Shown one piece after another: positions 19,295 through 28,917 of a stretch of DNA of 64,000 bases. Below the pieces are notes generated by a model. It saw nothing but the letters and a program-made list of their open reading frames with translations, did not search any database and had not been told where the DNA came from. The stretch is from Shimia sp. SK013 (GTDB lineage Bacteria; Pseudomonadota; Alphaproteobacteria; Rhodobacterales; Rhodobacteraceae), in the NCBI RefSeq assembly GCF_001292625.1, contig NZ_LAJH01000009.1, positions 806,001-870,000 on the forward strand, read 5' to 3'. The position numbers and the translations under genes are program-made. Position 1 is the stretch's first letter. Each line of letters opens with the position of its first letter.

Positions 19295-20902
19295 CTACAT
19301 CCGGAACACGCCGAAACGTGTTTCTTCAATAGGTGCGTTCAGCGAGGCGGTAAGGCTCAGGTGCAGCACGTCGCGGGTTTTGCGCGGGTCGACGATGCCG
19401 TCATCCCACAGGCGGGCGGAGGCGTAGAGCGGGTGGCTTTGCTCTTCAAACATATCCAGTGTCGGCTGTTTGAAGGCCGCTTCTTCTTCCGCCGACCATT
19501 CGCCACCTTGGCGTTCGATGGAATCGCGTTTCACGGTGGCCAGCACGCCTGCGGCTTGTTCGCCGCCCATCACGGAAATGCGCGAGTTCGGCCATGACCA
19601 CAGGAACCGTGGGGAATAAGCGCGACCGGCCATGCCGTAGTTGCCTGCACCAAAGGAGCCGCCAACCAACATGGTGATTTTGGGCACTTTGGTGGTGGCC
19701 ACAGCCGTCACCATTTTGGCGCCATGGCGGGCGATGCCTTCGGCCTCGTATTTCTGCCCCACCATAAAGCCGGTGATGTTTTGCAGGAACACCAGAGGAA
19801 TGCCGCGTTGGGAGCAGAGTTCCACAAAGTGCGCGCCTTTGGCGGCGCTTTCGGAATAAAGCACGCCGTTGTTGGCGATTATGCCGACGGGGCAGCCTTT
19901 GACGTGGGCAAAGCCACACACCAGCGTTTCGCCGAAGCGTTTTTTGAATTCGTCAAAGCGGGAGCCGTCCACAACCCGCGCGATGACCTCGCGGATGTCG
20001 TAAGGTGTGCGCAAGCCACCCGGCACCACACCAAGGATTTCCTCGGGGTCGTAAGCAGGCTCTTCCGGCGTTTGCCAGTCGACCGTTGTGGGCTTGGTTC
20101 GGTTCAAGTGGCGCAGGGCGTCGCGCGCCAAGGCCAGTGCATGGGCATCATCGTCCGCCAGATAATCGGCCACCCCGGAAAGACGTGTGTGCACATCGCC
20201 ACCGCCAAGGTCTTCGGCGCTTACGACCTCACCTGTCGCGGCCTTCACCAGAGGCGGGCCAGCAAGGAAGATGGTGCCCTGCTCTTTGACGATGATGGTC
20301 ACGTCGCTCATTGCGGGAACATAGGCGCCACCGGCGGTACAGGACCCCATGACCACAGCGATCTGCGGGATGCCTTTGGCGGACATGTTGGCTTGATTAT
20401 AAAAGATGCGACCAAAGTGGTCGCGGTCCGGGAAAACCTCGTCCTGCTGCGGCAGGTTGGCGCCGCCAGAATCAACCAGATAAACACACGGCAGGTTGTT
20501 TTCTTCGGCTATCTCCTGCGCGCGCAGGTGTTTTTTAACCGTCATCGGATAGTAGGTGCCGCCTTTCACGGTGGCGTCATTGCAGACCACCATGACCTCT
20601 TGGCCGTGCACCTGACCGATACCAGCCACGGCGCCAGCACAGGGCGCGGCCCCGTCATACATGCCATGCGCTGCCGTGGCGCCGACCTCAAGGAAGGGCG
20701 ATCCCGGATCGAGCAGACCAGCCACACGGTCACGCGGCAGCATTTTGCCACGGCTGAGGTGACGGGCGCGAGATTTCTCGCCGCCGCCCTGTGCCGCCGC
20801 CTGCGCGGCATCGCGCACGGTGCCGAGCATCTCCAGATGCGCTGCGCGGTTGGCGGCGAAATCATCAGTGCCCGTGATGACCTTGGACTGGACTTTGCTC
20901 AT
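19295..20902 (-). CDS. liuB: Methylcrotonyl-CoA carboxylase, carboxyltransferase beta subunit
   Basis: Carboxyltransferase subunit, 535 residues, of the acyl-CoA carboxylase beta family, which transfers carboxylate from biotin to 3-methylcrotonyl-CoA. Seen: [34 protein letters not shown] (an MCC-like loop), [14 protein letters not shown] and [20 protein letters not shown], both oxyanion-forming crotonase motifs. The start at 20902 has GGAAAG 5 bases upstream and beats the longer frame to 20926. Paired with liuD in the same operon. Confidence 0.96.
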   Translation of the reverse strand: MSKVQSKVITGTDDFAANRAAHLEMLGTVRDAAQAAAQGGGEKSRARHLSRGKMLPRDRVAGLLDPGSPFLEVGATAAHGMYDGAAPCAGAVAGIGQVHGQEVMVVCNDATVKGGTYYPMTVKKHLRAQEIAEENNLPCVYLVDSGGANLPQQDEVFPDRDHFGRIFYNQANMSAKGIPQIAVVMGSCTAGGAYVPAMSDVTIIVKEQGTIFLAGPPLVKAATGEVVSAEDLGGGDVHTRLSGVADYLADDDAHALALARDALRHLNRTKPTTVDWQTPEEPAYDPEEILGVVPGGLRTPYDIREVIARVVDGSRFDEFKKRFGETLVCGFAHVKGCPVGIIANNGVLYSESAAKGAHFVELCSQRGIPLVFLQNITGFMVGQKYEAEGIARHGAKMVTAVATTKVPKITMLVGGSFGAGNYGMAGRAYSPRFLWSWPNSRISVMGGEQAAGVLATVKRDSIERQGGEWSAEEEAAFKQPTLDMFEEQSHPLYASARLWDDGIVDPRKTRDVLHLSLTASLNAPIEETRFGVFRM

Positions 20903-20918
20903 CGTTACTTTCCGTTTC

Positions 20919-21395
20919 TCATTCAATCGAAGCCACAGCTTCGAGGTAAAAGACCTGCTCCGCGGTCAGATAGAGGTGACAGGCCCGCACTTCTGGCGCG
21001 TCGGCCAGACCGGAGCCCCACAGCGTTTGCTCAAAGGCACAGGTGTTGGTGCGGTATTGGTGCCAGCTGTCTTGGGCTGCCATAAGCGCACCAGTCTGAT
21101 CGCGGGGTTTAATATTTAGGTGCACGGCATCGTCGTCCTTGCCCTTGGCGCGATCCAGCACCAGCGCATAGGCCACATCAAGGCGTATGTCCCAATACGC
21201 GATTTCGGACGCCATGCAGGCGGCTTCGTCGTTGGTCTCGCCGCACTGACGGGCCGAAGCACCGACACAGACGCGCTTGTCGGTTTTGCGGTCCAGACCG
21301 GCCAAACAGGCTTCGGTCGCAGCCGGTGTAAACGCATCCTGTGCGAAAGCGGCGGAACCGAGAAGAAGGGCGGTGAAAAGGGCTAAAAAACGCAT
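20919..21395 (-). CDS. LprI-like (DUF1311) secreted protein, copy 2
   Basis: A 158-residue protein with a signal peptide ([19 protein letters not shown]) and a DUF1311/LprI-like helical domain with paired Cys residues ([34 protein letters not shown]). Members include lysozyme inhibitors and proteins of unknown role. It ends [17 protein letters not shown], closely matching the end of its upstream neighbour, so the two are tandem paralogues. GGAG stands 7 bases before the chosen ATG. It sits 16 bases before liuB, an unexpected place. Confidence 0.8.
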   Translation of the reverse strand: MRFLALFTALLLGSAAFAQDAFTPAATEACLAGLDRKTDKRVCVGASARQCGETNDEAACMASEIAYWDIRLDVAYALVLDRAKGKDDDAVHLNIKPRDQTGALMAAQDSWHQYRTNTCAFEQTLWGSGLADAPEVRACHLYLTAEQVFYLEAVASIE

Positions 21396-21399
21396 CAGA

Positions 21400-21900
21400 T
21401 CACTCCACAATTGCATCGGCTTCGAGGAAAAGGGCCTGCTCGGCCGTCATGTACATATGGCAGCTTACCGTTGCCGGACCGCCGCCTGATCCGCCGCCCC
21501 AATGCGAGCGTTCATAGTCACAAGTGGCGTCTCGATAGGCAATCCAGGCGCGTTGCATCGCTAGCAGAGCCTCGGCCTGTGACGGTGCAGATGAACCGAT
21601 GTCAGACATTTCCTTGTCCGTTGCCTTACGCATTGTGCGGACTTTGCCATAGGCCGCGTTCAGACGCGCGTCCCAGTATTGCAGTTCCTGATCAAGACAT
21701 TTGCTCATGCCGCGCGTGGACCAGCCGCCTTCGGTGGTTTCCATGCAGTGTTCCGCACTTGCCCCAATACAGCTGCGCGGGCTTTGATCCTCGCTCATCG
21801 CGGCCAAACAGCGTCCGGTGATGACGGGGTCAAACCCGACGACCTCCGAACCCGAAGAACCGGTTGCCACACCTGCCGAAAACGCCAAAATCATCCACAT
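21400..21900 (-). CDS. LprI-like (DUF1311) secreted protein, copy 1
   Basis: A 166-residue paralogue of the next gene, with the same layout: short hydrophobic N-terminus, CLAAMSEDQSPRSCIGASAEHC, then LDQELQYWDARLNAAYGKV and the C-terminal YMTAEQALFLEADAIVE. The Cys spacing is shared with copy 2, which suggests disulfides in the periplasm. GGAG lies 8 bases before the ATG. Only 4 bases separate it from copy 2. The LprI family is assigned from the pattern of Cys and the WDxRLNxAY motif; inhibition of lysozyme is not demonstrated here. Confidence 0.8.
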   Translation of the reverse strand: MWMILAFSAGVATGSSGSEVVGFDPVITGRCLAAMSEDQSPRSCIGASAEHCMETTEGGWSTRGMSKCLDQELQYWDARLNAAYGKVRTMRKATDKEMSDIGSSAPSQAEALLAMQRAWIAYRDATCDYERSHWGGGSGGGPATVSCHMYMTAEQALFLEADAIVE

Positions 21901-21978
21901 ATCAAACTCTCCAAATCAATTTTGAGGGCAGCTTAGCCGCATGAAGCGCATCGCCCCACCCTCAAAACCAATTCACGT

Positions 21979-23142
21979 TCAGCTTTGCGCCGTCATCAGT
22001 TCACGACCGATGAGCATACGTCGAATTTCGGAAGTGCCAGCGCCGATTTCCATCAGCTTGGCATCGCGGAACAACCGACCGACCGGATTGTCGCTCAGAT
22101 AGCCTGCGCCCCCAAAAGCCTGAACGGCCTGGTGTGCCTGCGTCATCGCAACCTCAGATGCATAAAGACAGCACGCCGCCGCATCCTGACGCGTGATACG
22201 CCCCTGATCGCAAGCCCGTGCGCATTCATAGACATACGCCCGTGCCGAGTTCATCGCCGTGTACATGTCGGCAATCTTGGCCTGCATCAGTTGGAAGTTG
22301 CCGATCGGCTGGCCAAATTGTTTGCGCTCGACCATGTAGGGCATCACCTCATCCAGACAGGCGGCCATGATACCGGTGCCAAGCCCAGACAAAACAACAC
22401 GCTCATAGTCCAGACCGGACATCAGTACAGCAACGCCCTGCCCTTCTTCTCCCAGCACTTTGTCAAACGGGACTTCGACATCTTCAAAGACCAGCTCGGC
22501 TGTATTGGACCCGCGCATACCAAGTTTGTCGAAATGCGGGGACGTCGAGAAACCCGCCATGTCTTTCTCGATGATAAAGGCTGTGATGCCGCGTGGGCCC
22601 GCATCCATATCGGTCTTGGCATAGACAACCAAAGTGTCGGCATCGGGACCGTTGGTGATCCAGTATTTGTTACCGTTCAGCACAAAGCGATCGTTTTTCT
22701 TTTCGGCCCGCAGCTTCATCGACACCACGTCAGAGCCGGCAGAAGGCTCAGACATTGCCAGCGCACCGACGTGCTCACCGGAAATGAGGCGAGGAAGGTA
22801 TTTCTCTTTTTGGGCCTGATTGCCGTTCAGCTTGATTTGATTGACGCACAGGTTGGAGTGTGCCCCGTAGCTCAGAGCCACCGACGCGCTCGCCCGGGCG
22901 ATCTCTTCTCCGACAATCACATGTGCCAGATAAGACATGCCCGCGCCGCCGAATTCTTCGGGGACAGTCACGCCCAAAAGGCCAAGGTCGCCAAATTCTT
23001 TCCAAAGCTCGTTGGGGAATTCGTTTTTCTGATCGATCTCAGCAGCCATCGGCTTGATGCGCTCCTGCGCAAAGCGATGCACCATGTCGCGCAGTGCATT
23101 GATATCTTCACCAAGATCGAAAGTCATCGAGTGCATGAACAT
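21979..23142 (-). CDS. liuA: Isovaleryl-CoA dehydrogenase
   Basis: FAD-dependent acyl-CoA dehydrogenase that oxidises isovaleryl-CoA to 3-methylcrotonyl-CoA, feeding electrons to ETF. The 387-residue protein shows [40 protein letters not shown] and the C-terminal [42 protein letters not shown] with the FAD-binding motif. The ATG at 23142 gives the usual family length; the frame is open to 23202 but that would include an 18-base palindrome. First gene of the liu operon. Confidence 0.95.
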   Translation of the reverse strand: MFMHSMTFDLGEDINALRDMVHRFAQERIKPMAAEIDQKNEFPNELWKEFGDLGLLGVTVPEEFGGAGMSYLAHVIVGEEIARASASVALSYGAHSNLCVNQIKLNGNQAQKEKYLPRLISGEHVGALAMSEPSAGSDVVSMKLRAEKKNDRFVLNGNKYWITNGPDADTLVVYAKTDMDAGPRGITAFIIEKDMAGFSTSPHFDKLGMRGSNTAELVFEDVEVPFDKVLGEEGQGVAVLMSGLDYERVVLSGLGTGIMAACLDEVMPYMVERKQFGQPIGNFQLMQAKIADMYTAMNSARAYVYECARACDQGRITRQDAAACCLYASEVAMTQAHQAVQAFGGAGYLSDNPVGRLFRDAKLMEIGAGTSEIRRMLIGRELMTAQS

Positions 23143-23160
23143 CTGCCCGCATCTCCCATT

Positions 23161-23178
23161 ATTGAACAGCTGTTCAAT
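23161..23178. promoter_or_regulatory. Perfect 18-base palindrome upstream of liuA, candidate operator
   Basis: ATTGAACAGCTGTTCAAT is fully self-complementary and lies 19-36 bases before the liuA ATG, where a repressor would block transcription or initiation of the liu operon. The form resembles operators of TetR-type regulators. No regulator gene is adjacent. The match to a GAAC-N4-GTTC pattern is noted but alphaproteobacterial LexA uses a different box, so SOS control is unlikely. Confidence 0.5.
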
Positions 23179-23248
23179 TACTAGACCGAGTCGGATTTTC
23201 AATCAAGATGCTTTGTGGATGCCGTGCCATCCGGCTGGCCCAACACCA

Positions 23249-23276
23249 AGAAAACGCACAGATTTCCCTGTGCGTC
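23249..23276 (-). terminator. Rho-independent terminator after the FAH-family gene
   Basis: On the minus strand an 8-base stem (ACGCACAG / CTGTGCGT) with a 6-base loop is followed by TTTTC. It lies about 32 bases after the FAH-family stop and separates that gene from the liu operon. Confidence 0.75.
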
Positions 23277-23307
23277 TTCCCTGAGAAAATTGACCGGATT
23301 GAAGGTG

Positions 23308-24138
23308 TCAGCCGTCCTGCATCACTCTTTGGCGCTGTTTGCCAAGGCCCTTGATGCCCAATTCCATCACATCGCCCGCTTGCAAGAACCGCTGAGGCGT
23401 CATCCCCATTCCGACGCCCGGAGGTGTGCCTGTCACAATCACATCGCCCGAATGCAAGGTCATCATGTGGCTGAGATAGCTGATCACTTGTGCCACGCCA
23501 AATATCATCGAAGCGGTGGTGCCGGTCTGCATCCGGTCGCCATTGACATCGAGATACAGATCCAGCGTTTGCGGGTCTGCAATTTCATCCGGCGTCACCA
23601 GCCAGGGCCCCAAAGGCCCAAAGGTGTCGCAGCTTTTGCCTTTGGTCCACTGACCACCGCGTTCAAGCTGATAAGCGCGCTCTGACACATCATTGGCCAC
23701 GCAGTATCCGGCCACGTGGGACAGCGCATCCTCCTCGGAAACATATTTCGCAGGTTTGCCGATCACAACGCCAAGCTCGACCTCCCAATCGCCTTTTTCA
23801 GAGCCACGCGGCAGGATCACCGGATCGTCAGGGCCGACAATCGCGCTGGTGGCTTTCATAAACAGGATCGGTTCATCGGGAATGGGCATACCCGCCTCTT
23901 CGGCGTGGTCACGATAATTCAGGCCAATGCACAGCAACTTGCCCACATGCCCCACCGGCGCGCCGATGCGCGGATGATCCTCTACCAGTGGCAGGCTTTC
24001 GGGAGATACCGCTGGCAAATCCATCAGTACATCGCCGGAGAGATCCGCGATTACCCCGCTGAGATCCCGAATGCGGCCATCGCCGTCCAACACACCAGGT
24101 TTTTCGTGCCCAACATCGCCAAATCTCAGATACCGCAT
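23308..24138 (-). CDS. Fumarylacetoacetate hydrolase family protein
   Basis: A 276-residue metal-dependent hydrolase or decarboxylase of the FAH superfamily, of the type often annotated ureidoglycolate lyase or 2-hydroxyhepta-2,4-diene-1,7-dioate isomerase. Seen: IGLNYRDHAEEAGMPIPDEP, WEVELGVVIGKPAKYVSEEDA (metal-binding Glu residues) and the C-terminal GDVIVTGTPPGVGMGMTP. AGGAGA precedes the ATG. It is divergent from pepF and closed by its own terminator, so it is monocistronic. The substrate cannot be read from the sequence. Confidence 0.88.
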   Translation of the reverse strand: MRYLRFGDVGHEKPGVLDGDGRIRDLSGVIADLSGDVLMDLPAVSPESLPLVEDHPRIGAPVGHVGKLLCIGLNYRDHAEEAGMPIPDEPILFMKATSAIVGPDDPVILPRGSEKGDWEVELGVVIGKPAKYVSEEDALSHVAGYCVANDVSERAYQLERGGQWTKGKSCDTFGPLGPWLVTPDEIADPQTLDLYLDVNGDRMQTGTTASMIFGVAQVISYLSHMMTLHSGDVIVTGTPPGVGMGMTPQRFLQAGDVMELGIKGLGKQRQRVMQDG

Positions 24139-24260
24139 TTTCCGTCTCCTATGCTTGGCGACATGCTACCGCTCCGGTGACAATCCGCAACCGCCTCTTG
24201 AAGGTCCCTGCCCTCTCTGCCTATCTGTTGGCAAACAAATTGCCTTTCAAAGGATGCCCG

Positions 24261-26078
24261 ATGTTCAACCTGCCCTTCCCCGTTTTTGATGCCAATGCCA
24301 GTGCCGGTTCCGGTGGTTTCGGCGATCTACCCGAATGGGACCTGTCCGATCTTTATACCGGCGACGATGCGCCCGAACTGACGACCGATCTGGAATGGCT
24401 TGAAGGCGAATGCGCTGCATTCGCCGCAGACTACGAAGGCAAACTGGGGGAATTGAGCGCCGCGGACTTCTTGCAAAGCGTTCTGCGCAATGAGAAAATC
24501 TCGCAAATCTCCGGCCGCATCATGTCCTATGCGGGTCTGCGGTATTATCAGCTGACCACGGATGCGGAACGCGCACAGTTCATGGCCAACATGCAGGAAA
24601 AGCTGACGGAATTCACCACACCGCTGGTGTTTTTCACGCTGGAACTGAACCGTTTGGATGATGACGTCATCGCGGCGCATTTTGCAGAAAACCAAGAGCT
24701 GGCGCGCTATGAGCCTGTCTTCCGCCGCATTCGTGCAATGAAGCCGCACCAGTTGTCTGATGAGTTGGAAAAATTCTTGCATGACATGGGTGTCGTTGGG
24801 GATGCGTGGGAGCGTCTGTTTGACGAAACCATCGCGGGTCTGACGTTTGATGTGAACGGTGAAGAATTCAACATCGAAGGCACTCTGAACTTTATGACCG
24901 ACCCGGATCGCAGCAAGCGGGAAGCGGCGGCACATGAGTTGGCGCGGGTGTTTGGCGAGAACATCAAGATTTTCTCACGCGTGCACAACACCGCCGCCAA
25001 GGAAAAAGAGGTTATCGACCGCTGGCGCAATATGCCGTCCGCCCAAGCCGGTCGTCACCTGTCAAACGATGTCGAACCCGAAGTGGTTGAGGCGCTGCGC
25101 GACGCTGTGGTTGCCGCTTATCCCAAGCTGAGCCACCGCTATTATGAGCTGAAACGCAAATGGCTGGGTCTGGATGTGATGCAGGTCTGGGACCGCAACG
25201 CGCCCCTGCCGATGGAAGATCCGTCAACAGTGGATTGGGCCACAGCGCAACAAACCGTGATGGACGCCTACAACGCATTTGACCCACGCATGGGGGAAAT
25301 TGCCGAGCCGTTCTTTACCAAAGGCTGGATTGATGCGGGTGTGAAACCGGGCAAAGCGCCGGGTGCGTTTGCGCATCCCACCGTCACCAACGTGCACCCC
25401 TATGTGATGCTGAACTATCTTGGCAAACCGCGCGACGTGATGACCTTGGCGCACGAATTAGGCCACGGCGTGCATCAGGTGCTGGCCGCCGAGCAAGGCG
25501 AAATGTTGTCTTCTACCCCGCTGACATTGGCAGAGACCGCGTCTGTGTTTGGCGAAATGCTGACCTTCCGCACGATGCTGGACAAGGCCGAAACCCAAGA
25601 ACAGCGCAAGATCCTGCTGGCAGGCAAGGTCGAGGACATGATCAACACGGTTGTGCGCCAGATCGCGTTTTATGACTTTGAATGCAAACTGCACGCCGCC
25701 CGTCGCGAAAGTGAACTGACACCAGAGGACATCAACCTGTTGTGGATGTCGGTGCAAGCCGAAAGCCTTGGCGAAGCGTTTGAGTACATGGAAGGCTATG
25801 AAACCTTCTGGGCCTATATCCCCCACTTCGTACACTCGCCGTTCTACGTCTATGCCTACGCATTCGGAGACGGCTTGGTGAACGCGCTTTATGCGGTTTA
25901 CGCCGAAGGCGGCGAGGGTTTTGAGGACAAATACTTCGACATGCTCAAGGCAGGTGGATCGAAGCATCACTCTGAATTGTTGGCACCATTTGGTCTGGAC
26001 GCGTCTGATCCGAAGTTCTGGGACAAGGGCCTGTCGATGATCTCGTCGATGATTGATGAACTCGAAGCGATGGAGTGA
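24261..26078 (+). CDS. pepF: Oligoendopeptidase F (M3 metallopeptidase)
   Basis: Cytoplasmic zinc peptidase of family M3 that cuts short peptides. The zinc site HELGH is in MTLAHELGHGVHQVLAAEQ at about residue 398, with the downstream Glu in TASVFGEML. The protein has 605 residues, the normal length. The ATG at 24261 follows AAAGGATG and begins MFNLPFPVFD, as in family members; the open frame back to 24177 is ignored. It is followed by a terminator hairpin. Confidence 0.95.
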   Translation: MFNLPFPVFDANASAGSGGFGDLPEWDLSDLYTGDDAPELTTDLEWLEGECAAFAADYEGKLGELSAADFLQSVLRNEKISQISGRIMSYAGLRYYQLTTDAERAQFMANMQEKLTEFTTPLVFFTLELNRLDDDVIAAHFAENQELARYEPVFRRIRAMKPHQLSDELEKFLHDMGVVGDAWERLFDETIAGLTFDVNGEEFNIEGTLNFMTDPDRSKREAAAHELARVFGENIKIFSRVHNTAAKEKEVIDRWRNMPSAQAGRHLSNDVEPEVVEALRDAVVAAYPKLSHRYYELKRKWLGLDVMQVWDRNAPLPMEDPSTVDWATAQQTVMDAYNAFDPRMGEIAEPFFTKGWIDAGVKPGKAPGAFAHPTVTNVHPYVMLNYLGKPRDVMTLAHELGHGVHQVLAAEQGEMLSSTPLTLAETASVFGEMLTFRTMLDKAETQEQRKILLAGKVEDMINTVVRQIAFYDFECKLHAARRESELTPEDINLLWMSVQAESLGEAFEYMEGYETFWAYIPHFVHSPFYVYAYAFGDGLVNALYAVYAEGGEGFEDKYFDMLKAGGSKHHSELLAPFGLDASDPKFWDKGLSMISSMIDELEAME

Positions 26079-26117
26079 TTTGTTGTCGGCGCACCGACCA
26101 AAGACGCCAATACACAG

Positions 26118-26145
26118 AGAACCGGAGCTTTGGCTTCGGTTCTTT
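26118..26145 (+). terminator. Rho-independent terminator after pepF
   Basis: An 11-base stem with one G-T pair (AGAACCGGAGC / GCTTCGGTTCT) and a 4-base loop TTTG, followed by TTT. It starts 39 bases after the pepF stop and lies between two convergent genes. Confidence 0.7.
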
Positions 26146-26149
26146 GCGT

Positions 26150-26632
26150 TCAAAACACTCCCATCGCCAACCCAGCCCCCAGCGCCGCGCCAACTTCGGC
26201 GCATCGGGCCAAATCGGTGTCTTTGATCTCCTTCTCCGCCAAAATCGCTTCGGGTGTTTGCGCGGATGTGTTCACAATCAGCGGCGGTTGCACGTCCTTG
26301 AGGCGCCAGCCGGTTGCGATCCGCGCAAGCTGCCGCGCGGCGTTCTCGCCATCGGATCCGGCGCAGATCATCTGCGCATAAGGCCGACCGTTAAGTTGCC
26401 CCAGCACAGGATAATAACACCGATCAAAGAACTCCTTCATCACGCCCGACAGCGCCGCGAGATTTTCCGGTGCGCAGAAAATATACCCCTCGGCCGCCAG
26501 CAAATCTTTGGGGTTAGCCTTGGCGGCAGGCAGCAGGATCGCGCGCCCTTCGGCTGCTGCCGCAGCGTGTGCCGCCTCTGCCATCTGGCGGCTGCCGCCA
26601 GTACGCGAATGGTAGATGATCAATAAACTCAA
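26150..26632 (-). CDS. Flavodoxin-like NAD(P)H-dependent oxidoreductase
   Basis: A 160-residue flavodoxin-fold protein. It begins MSLLIIYHSRTGGSRQMAEA, where SRTGGSR forms the FMN phosphate-binding loop, and has YIFCAPENLAALSGVMKEFFDR near residue 55, an FMN isoalloxazine-contact region in relatives. Such proteins reduce quinones or act as electron carriers. It is convergent with pepF and divergent from the dipeptidase gene. The specific substrate is unknown. Confidence 0.82.
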   Translation of the reverse strand: MSLLIIYHSRTGGSRQMAEAAHAAAAAEGRAILLPAAKANPKDLLAAEGYIFCAPENLAALSGVMKEFFDRCYYPVLGQLNGRPYAQMICAGSDGENAARQLARIATGWRLKDVQPPLIVNTSAQTPEAILAEKEIKDTDLARCAEVGAALGAGLAMGVF

Positions 26633-26750
26633 GCCGTTGCCCCTGCCCTGTCACATCAATTGCGCTCCGCCACACGTTAGGGCCTTACGTTATGCTTGCC
26701 AAACCTACAGGAGCAATTACCGTCACAAAAAACAAAATCGGGGACATGTG

Positions 26751-27923
26751 ATGCGCATATTTGGAAAATGGCTGGGGCGGCTGTTGTTGCTTGTTGGTCT
26801 GGCCGTGGCGGCTTTTTTGGTCTTTGCCCCGGGGTATGTCGAGAAATCACGCAACACCGTTGCTCCGCACGATCCGTTTGATGTCAGCGCCGAGGCGCAG
26901 GCCTTGCATGACACGCTGATCGTTGGAGACTGGCACGCAGATACATTGCTTTGGAAACGCAATCCTCTGAAACGCGCAAGCCGCGGTCAGGTCGACCTTC
27001 CGCGCCTGATTGAGGGAAATGTGGCTTTGCAGGTCTTTACCGCCGTGACCAAATCGCCGGCGGGTCAGAACTATGACGAAAACTCCGCTGACGCACAGGA
27101 CAACATCACCCTTTTGGCCATTGGACAGCTTTGGCCCGTTGCCACGTGGGATTCGCTTTACGAACGCGCCTTGTTTCAGGCCGCGCGATTGCACAAGGCA
27201 GCGGCGGACTCTGACGGGCAATTGCGTGTGATCACCACGCGTGCCGAAATGGAGCAGCTGTTGGCGGATCGCGCTGCAGGGCAAAAAGTCACCGGCGGCA
27301 TGCTGGGGCTTGAGGGCGCCCACCCGCTGGAGGGTGATTTTGCCAACCTTCAAGGCCTGCAGGACGCAGGCTATCGCGTGATTGGCTTGCAGCACTTCTT
27401 TGACAACGAACTTGGCGGCTCGTTGCATGGCACCGGCAACAAAGGTCTGACCGATTTTGGCCGTCAGGTTGTTGCAGCCATTGAAGAGCGCAATCTGGTG
27501 CTCGATCTAGCCCACAGCAGTCCTCAGGTGGCGCTGGATGTGCTGGCATTGACCGACATGCCGCTCATCGTCAGCCACACAGGCATCCATTCCAACTGTC
27601 CGGTAAAGCGCAACTTTGAAGATGCCCTGATGCGCGATATCGTGGCCACCGGCGGCGTGGTTGGGATCGGTTATTGGGCCGATGTGACCTGCGACGACAG
27701 CCCGTTGGGTGTGGCCAAAACCATCCGCGCGGCCGTGGATGTGGTGGGCGAAGACCACGTGTCGCTGGGTTCCGATTTTGACGGGTCCGTGCCGACGGCC
27801 TTTGACACCGCCGAAGTGGCGGCGATCACACAGGCGCTAATGGTTCAGGGCCTGAATGAGCCGCAAATCCGCAAGGTCATGGGCGAAAACATGCTGCGCG
27901 TATTGCGGGAGCGTTTGAAATAA
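26751..27923 (+). CDS. Membrane dipeptidase (family M19, renal dipeptidase-like)
   Basis: Zinc dipeptidase of about 390 residues with an N-terminal membrane helix (LLLLVGLAVAAFLVFAPGYV), so probably anchored in the membrane with the catalytic domain outside. Metal site residues appear in GDWHADTLLWKR, the bridging Glu in GLEGAHPLEGDFANLQGL, and further His in LQHFFDNELGG and IVSHTG. The frame is open to 26616, but the ATG at 26751 is the start that yields the signal-anchor. Substrates of the family are D- or L-dipeptides and some beta-lactams. Confidence 0.9.
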   Translation: MRIFGKWLGRLLLLVGLAVAAFLVFAPGYVEKSRNTVAPHDPFDVSAEAQALHDTLIVGDWHADTLLWKRNPLKRASRGQVDLPRLIEGNVALQVFTAVTKSPAGQNYDENSADAQDNITLLAIGQLWPVATWDSLYERALFQAARLHKAAADSDGQLRVITTRAEMEQLLADRAAGQKVTGGMLGLEGAHPLEGDFANLQGLQDAGYRVIGLQHFFDNELGGSLHGTGNKGLTDFGRQVVAAIEERNLVLDLAHSSPQVALDVLALTDMPLIVSHTGIHSNCPVKRNFEDALMRDIVATGGVVGIGYWADVTCDDSPLGVAKTIRAAVDVVGEDHVSLGSDFDGSVPTAFDTAEVAAITQALMVQGLNEPQIRKVMGENMLRVLRERLK

Positions 27924-27930
27924 AACGGTT

Positions 27931-27956
27931 TTTGCGGTGGCTCAGACCGCCGCAAA
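27931..27956. terminator. Hairpin between convergent dipeptidase and oxidoreductase genes
   Basis: A 10-base stem with one G-T pair (TTTGCGGTGG / CCGCCGCAAA) around the loop CTCAGA. It starts 8 bases after the dipeptidase stop and contains the stop codon of the convergent oxidoreductase gene. No clean T-run follows on either strand, so terminator function is only likely. Confidence 0.4.
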
Positions 27957-28904
27957 CACCTGATCCATCATCGCCTGCGTGCCGCGTGCGTCCTCAAGCG
28001 TCCACGCGTAAGGCGCGCCATCGCGCAATGCGTGCCCGAAGGCTTCGACCTGTTCTACATAGTGGTTCACCCGTGGAAACCGCTCGATCAAAACGCTCAT
28101 ATCAGGGCGGCTGATGCGGATTTCTGCTTGATCAAACACGCCGGCATTAAACGGACAGGTCAGGCTCATGACCGCCTGATCGCCATGAAAATGCACCTCT
28201 TGGCGGGGCGCCATCCGGATCGAGGTGAAGGCCTGATAGGTGAAGTCCGGAAAGGAAAATCCCATGTCGGCAAACAGATCGACACCGTTGTCCATTTCGG
28301 CGCGGGCATAGTCGAGCTGCGTCGGCTCCTGCCCCGTGGCATAGCGCACGCTGCCCATCACGTAGACACCAATGTCGCGCAATCCACCGCCGCCTGCCGC
28401 CGCCTGATTGCGGATGTTGCCCGCGTCATCATTAAAGAATGAAAACGCGGCGTTCACATGCCGCAGATTGCCAACCGCGCCCTCTGCCAGCAGGGATTTG
28501 GCGCGCTGCCACTGCGGGTGGTGCACAATCATGAAGGCTTCGGCGCACAAGAGCCCGGCCGCGTCACGCGCGGCGATCAAGCGGTCAATCTCGGCGACGT
28601 CCATGCCGATCGGCTTTTCGCACAGAACCGCTTTGCCGGCGTCCAGCGCTTTGATCGACCAATCGACGTGTAAGTGGTTGGGCAATGGAATGTAGACCGC
28701 GTCGATGTCCGGATCTGCCAGCAATGCCTCGTAACTGGCGTGCACCTTTAAATCTGGCGCAAACGCCGCAAAGGGTACAGCTTTGTCCGGATTGGAGGTC
28801 GCCAGCGCCACCAACTTGGCATCTTTTGCGGCGTGAATGGCTGGTCCCATTTTGTCCAAAGCAAAATTGGAGGCGCCAAGAATACCCCATCTGATAACTG
28901 CCAT
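27942..28904 (-). CDS. Gfo/Idh/MocA family oxidoreductase
   Basis: A 320-residue NAD(P)-dependent oxidoreductase. The Rossmann start is RWGILGASNFALDKMGPAI and the family's catalytic-region motif is LCEKPIGMDVAEIDRL near residue 93. Such enzymes act on sugars, inositols or related polyols. The start at 28904 leaves 13 bases to the upstream KpsS-like gene, with which it forms a two-gene operon; this suggests a role in making a sugar for the cell surface, which is inference. The frame extends far upstream but only overlaps that gene. Confidence 0.88.
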   Translation of the reverse strand: MAVIRWGILGASNFALDKMGPAIHAAKDAKLVALATSNPDKAVPFAAFAPDLKVHASYEALLADPDIDAVYIPLPNHLHVDWSIKALDAGKAVLCEKPIGMDVAEIDRLIAARDAAGLLCAEAFMIVHHPQWQRAKSLLAEGAVGNLRHVNAAFSFFNDDAGNIRNQAAAGGGGLRDIGVYVMGSVRYATGQEPTQLDYARAEMDNGVDLFADMGFSFPDFTYQAFTSIRMAPRQEVHFHGDQAVMSLTCPFNAGVFDQAEIRISRPDMSVLIERFPRVNHYVEQVEAFGHALRDGAPYAWTLEDARGTQAMMDQVFAAV

Positions 28905-28917
28905 TGTCGTTAGATCC

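Noticed and set aside
23161-23178. LexA box reading of the palindrome before liuA
   Set aside because: The GAAC-N4-GTTC form is the Gram-positive SOS consensus; Alphaproteobacteria use a direct GTTC-N7-GTTC box, so SOS control is not supported.
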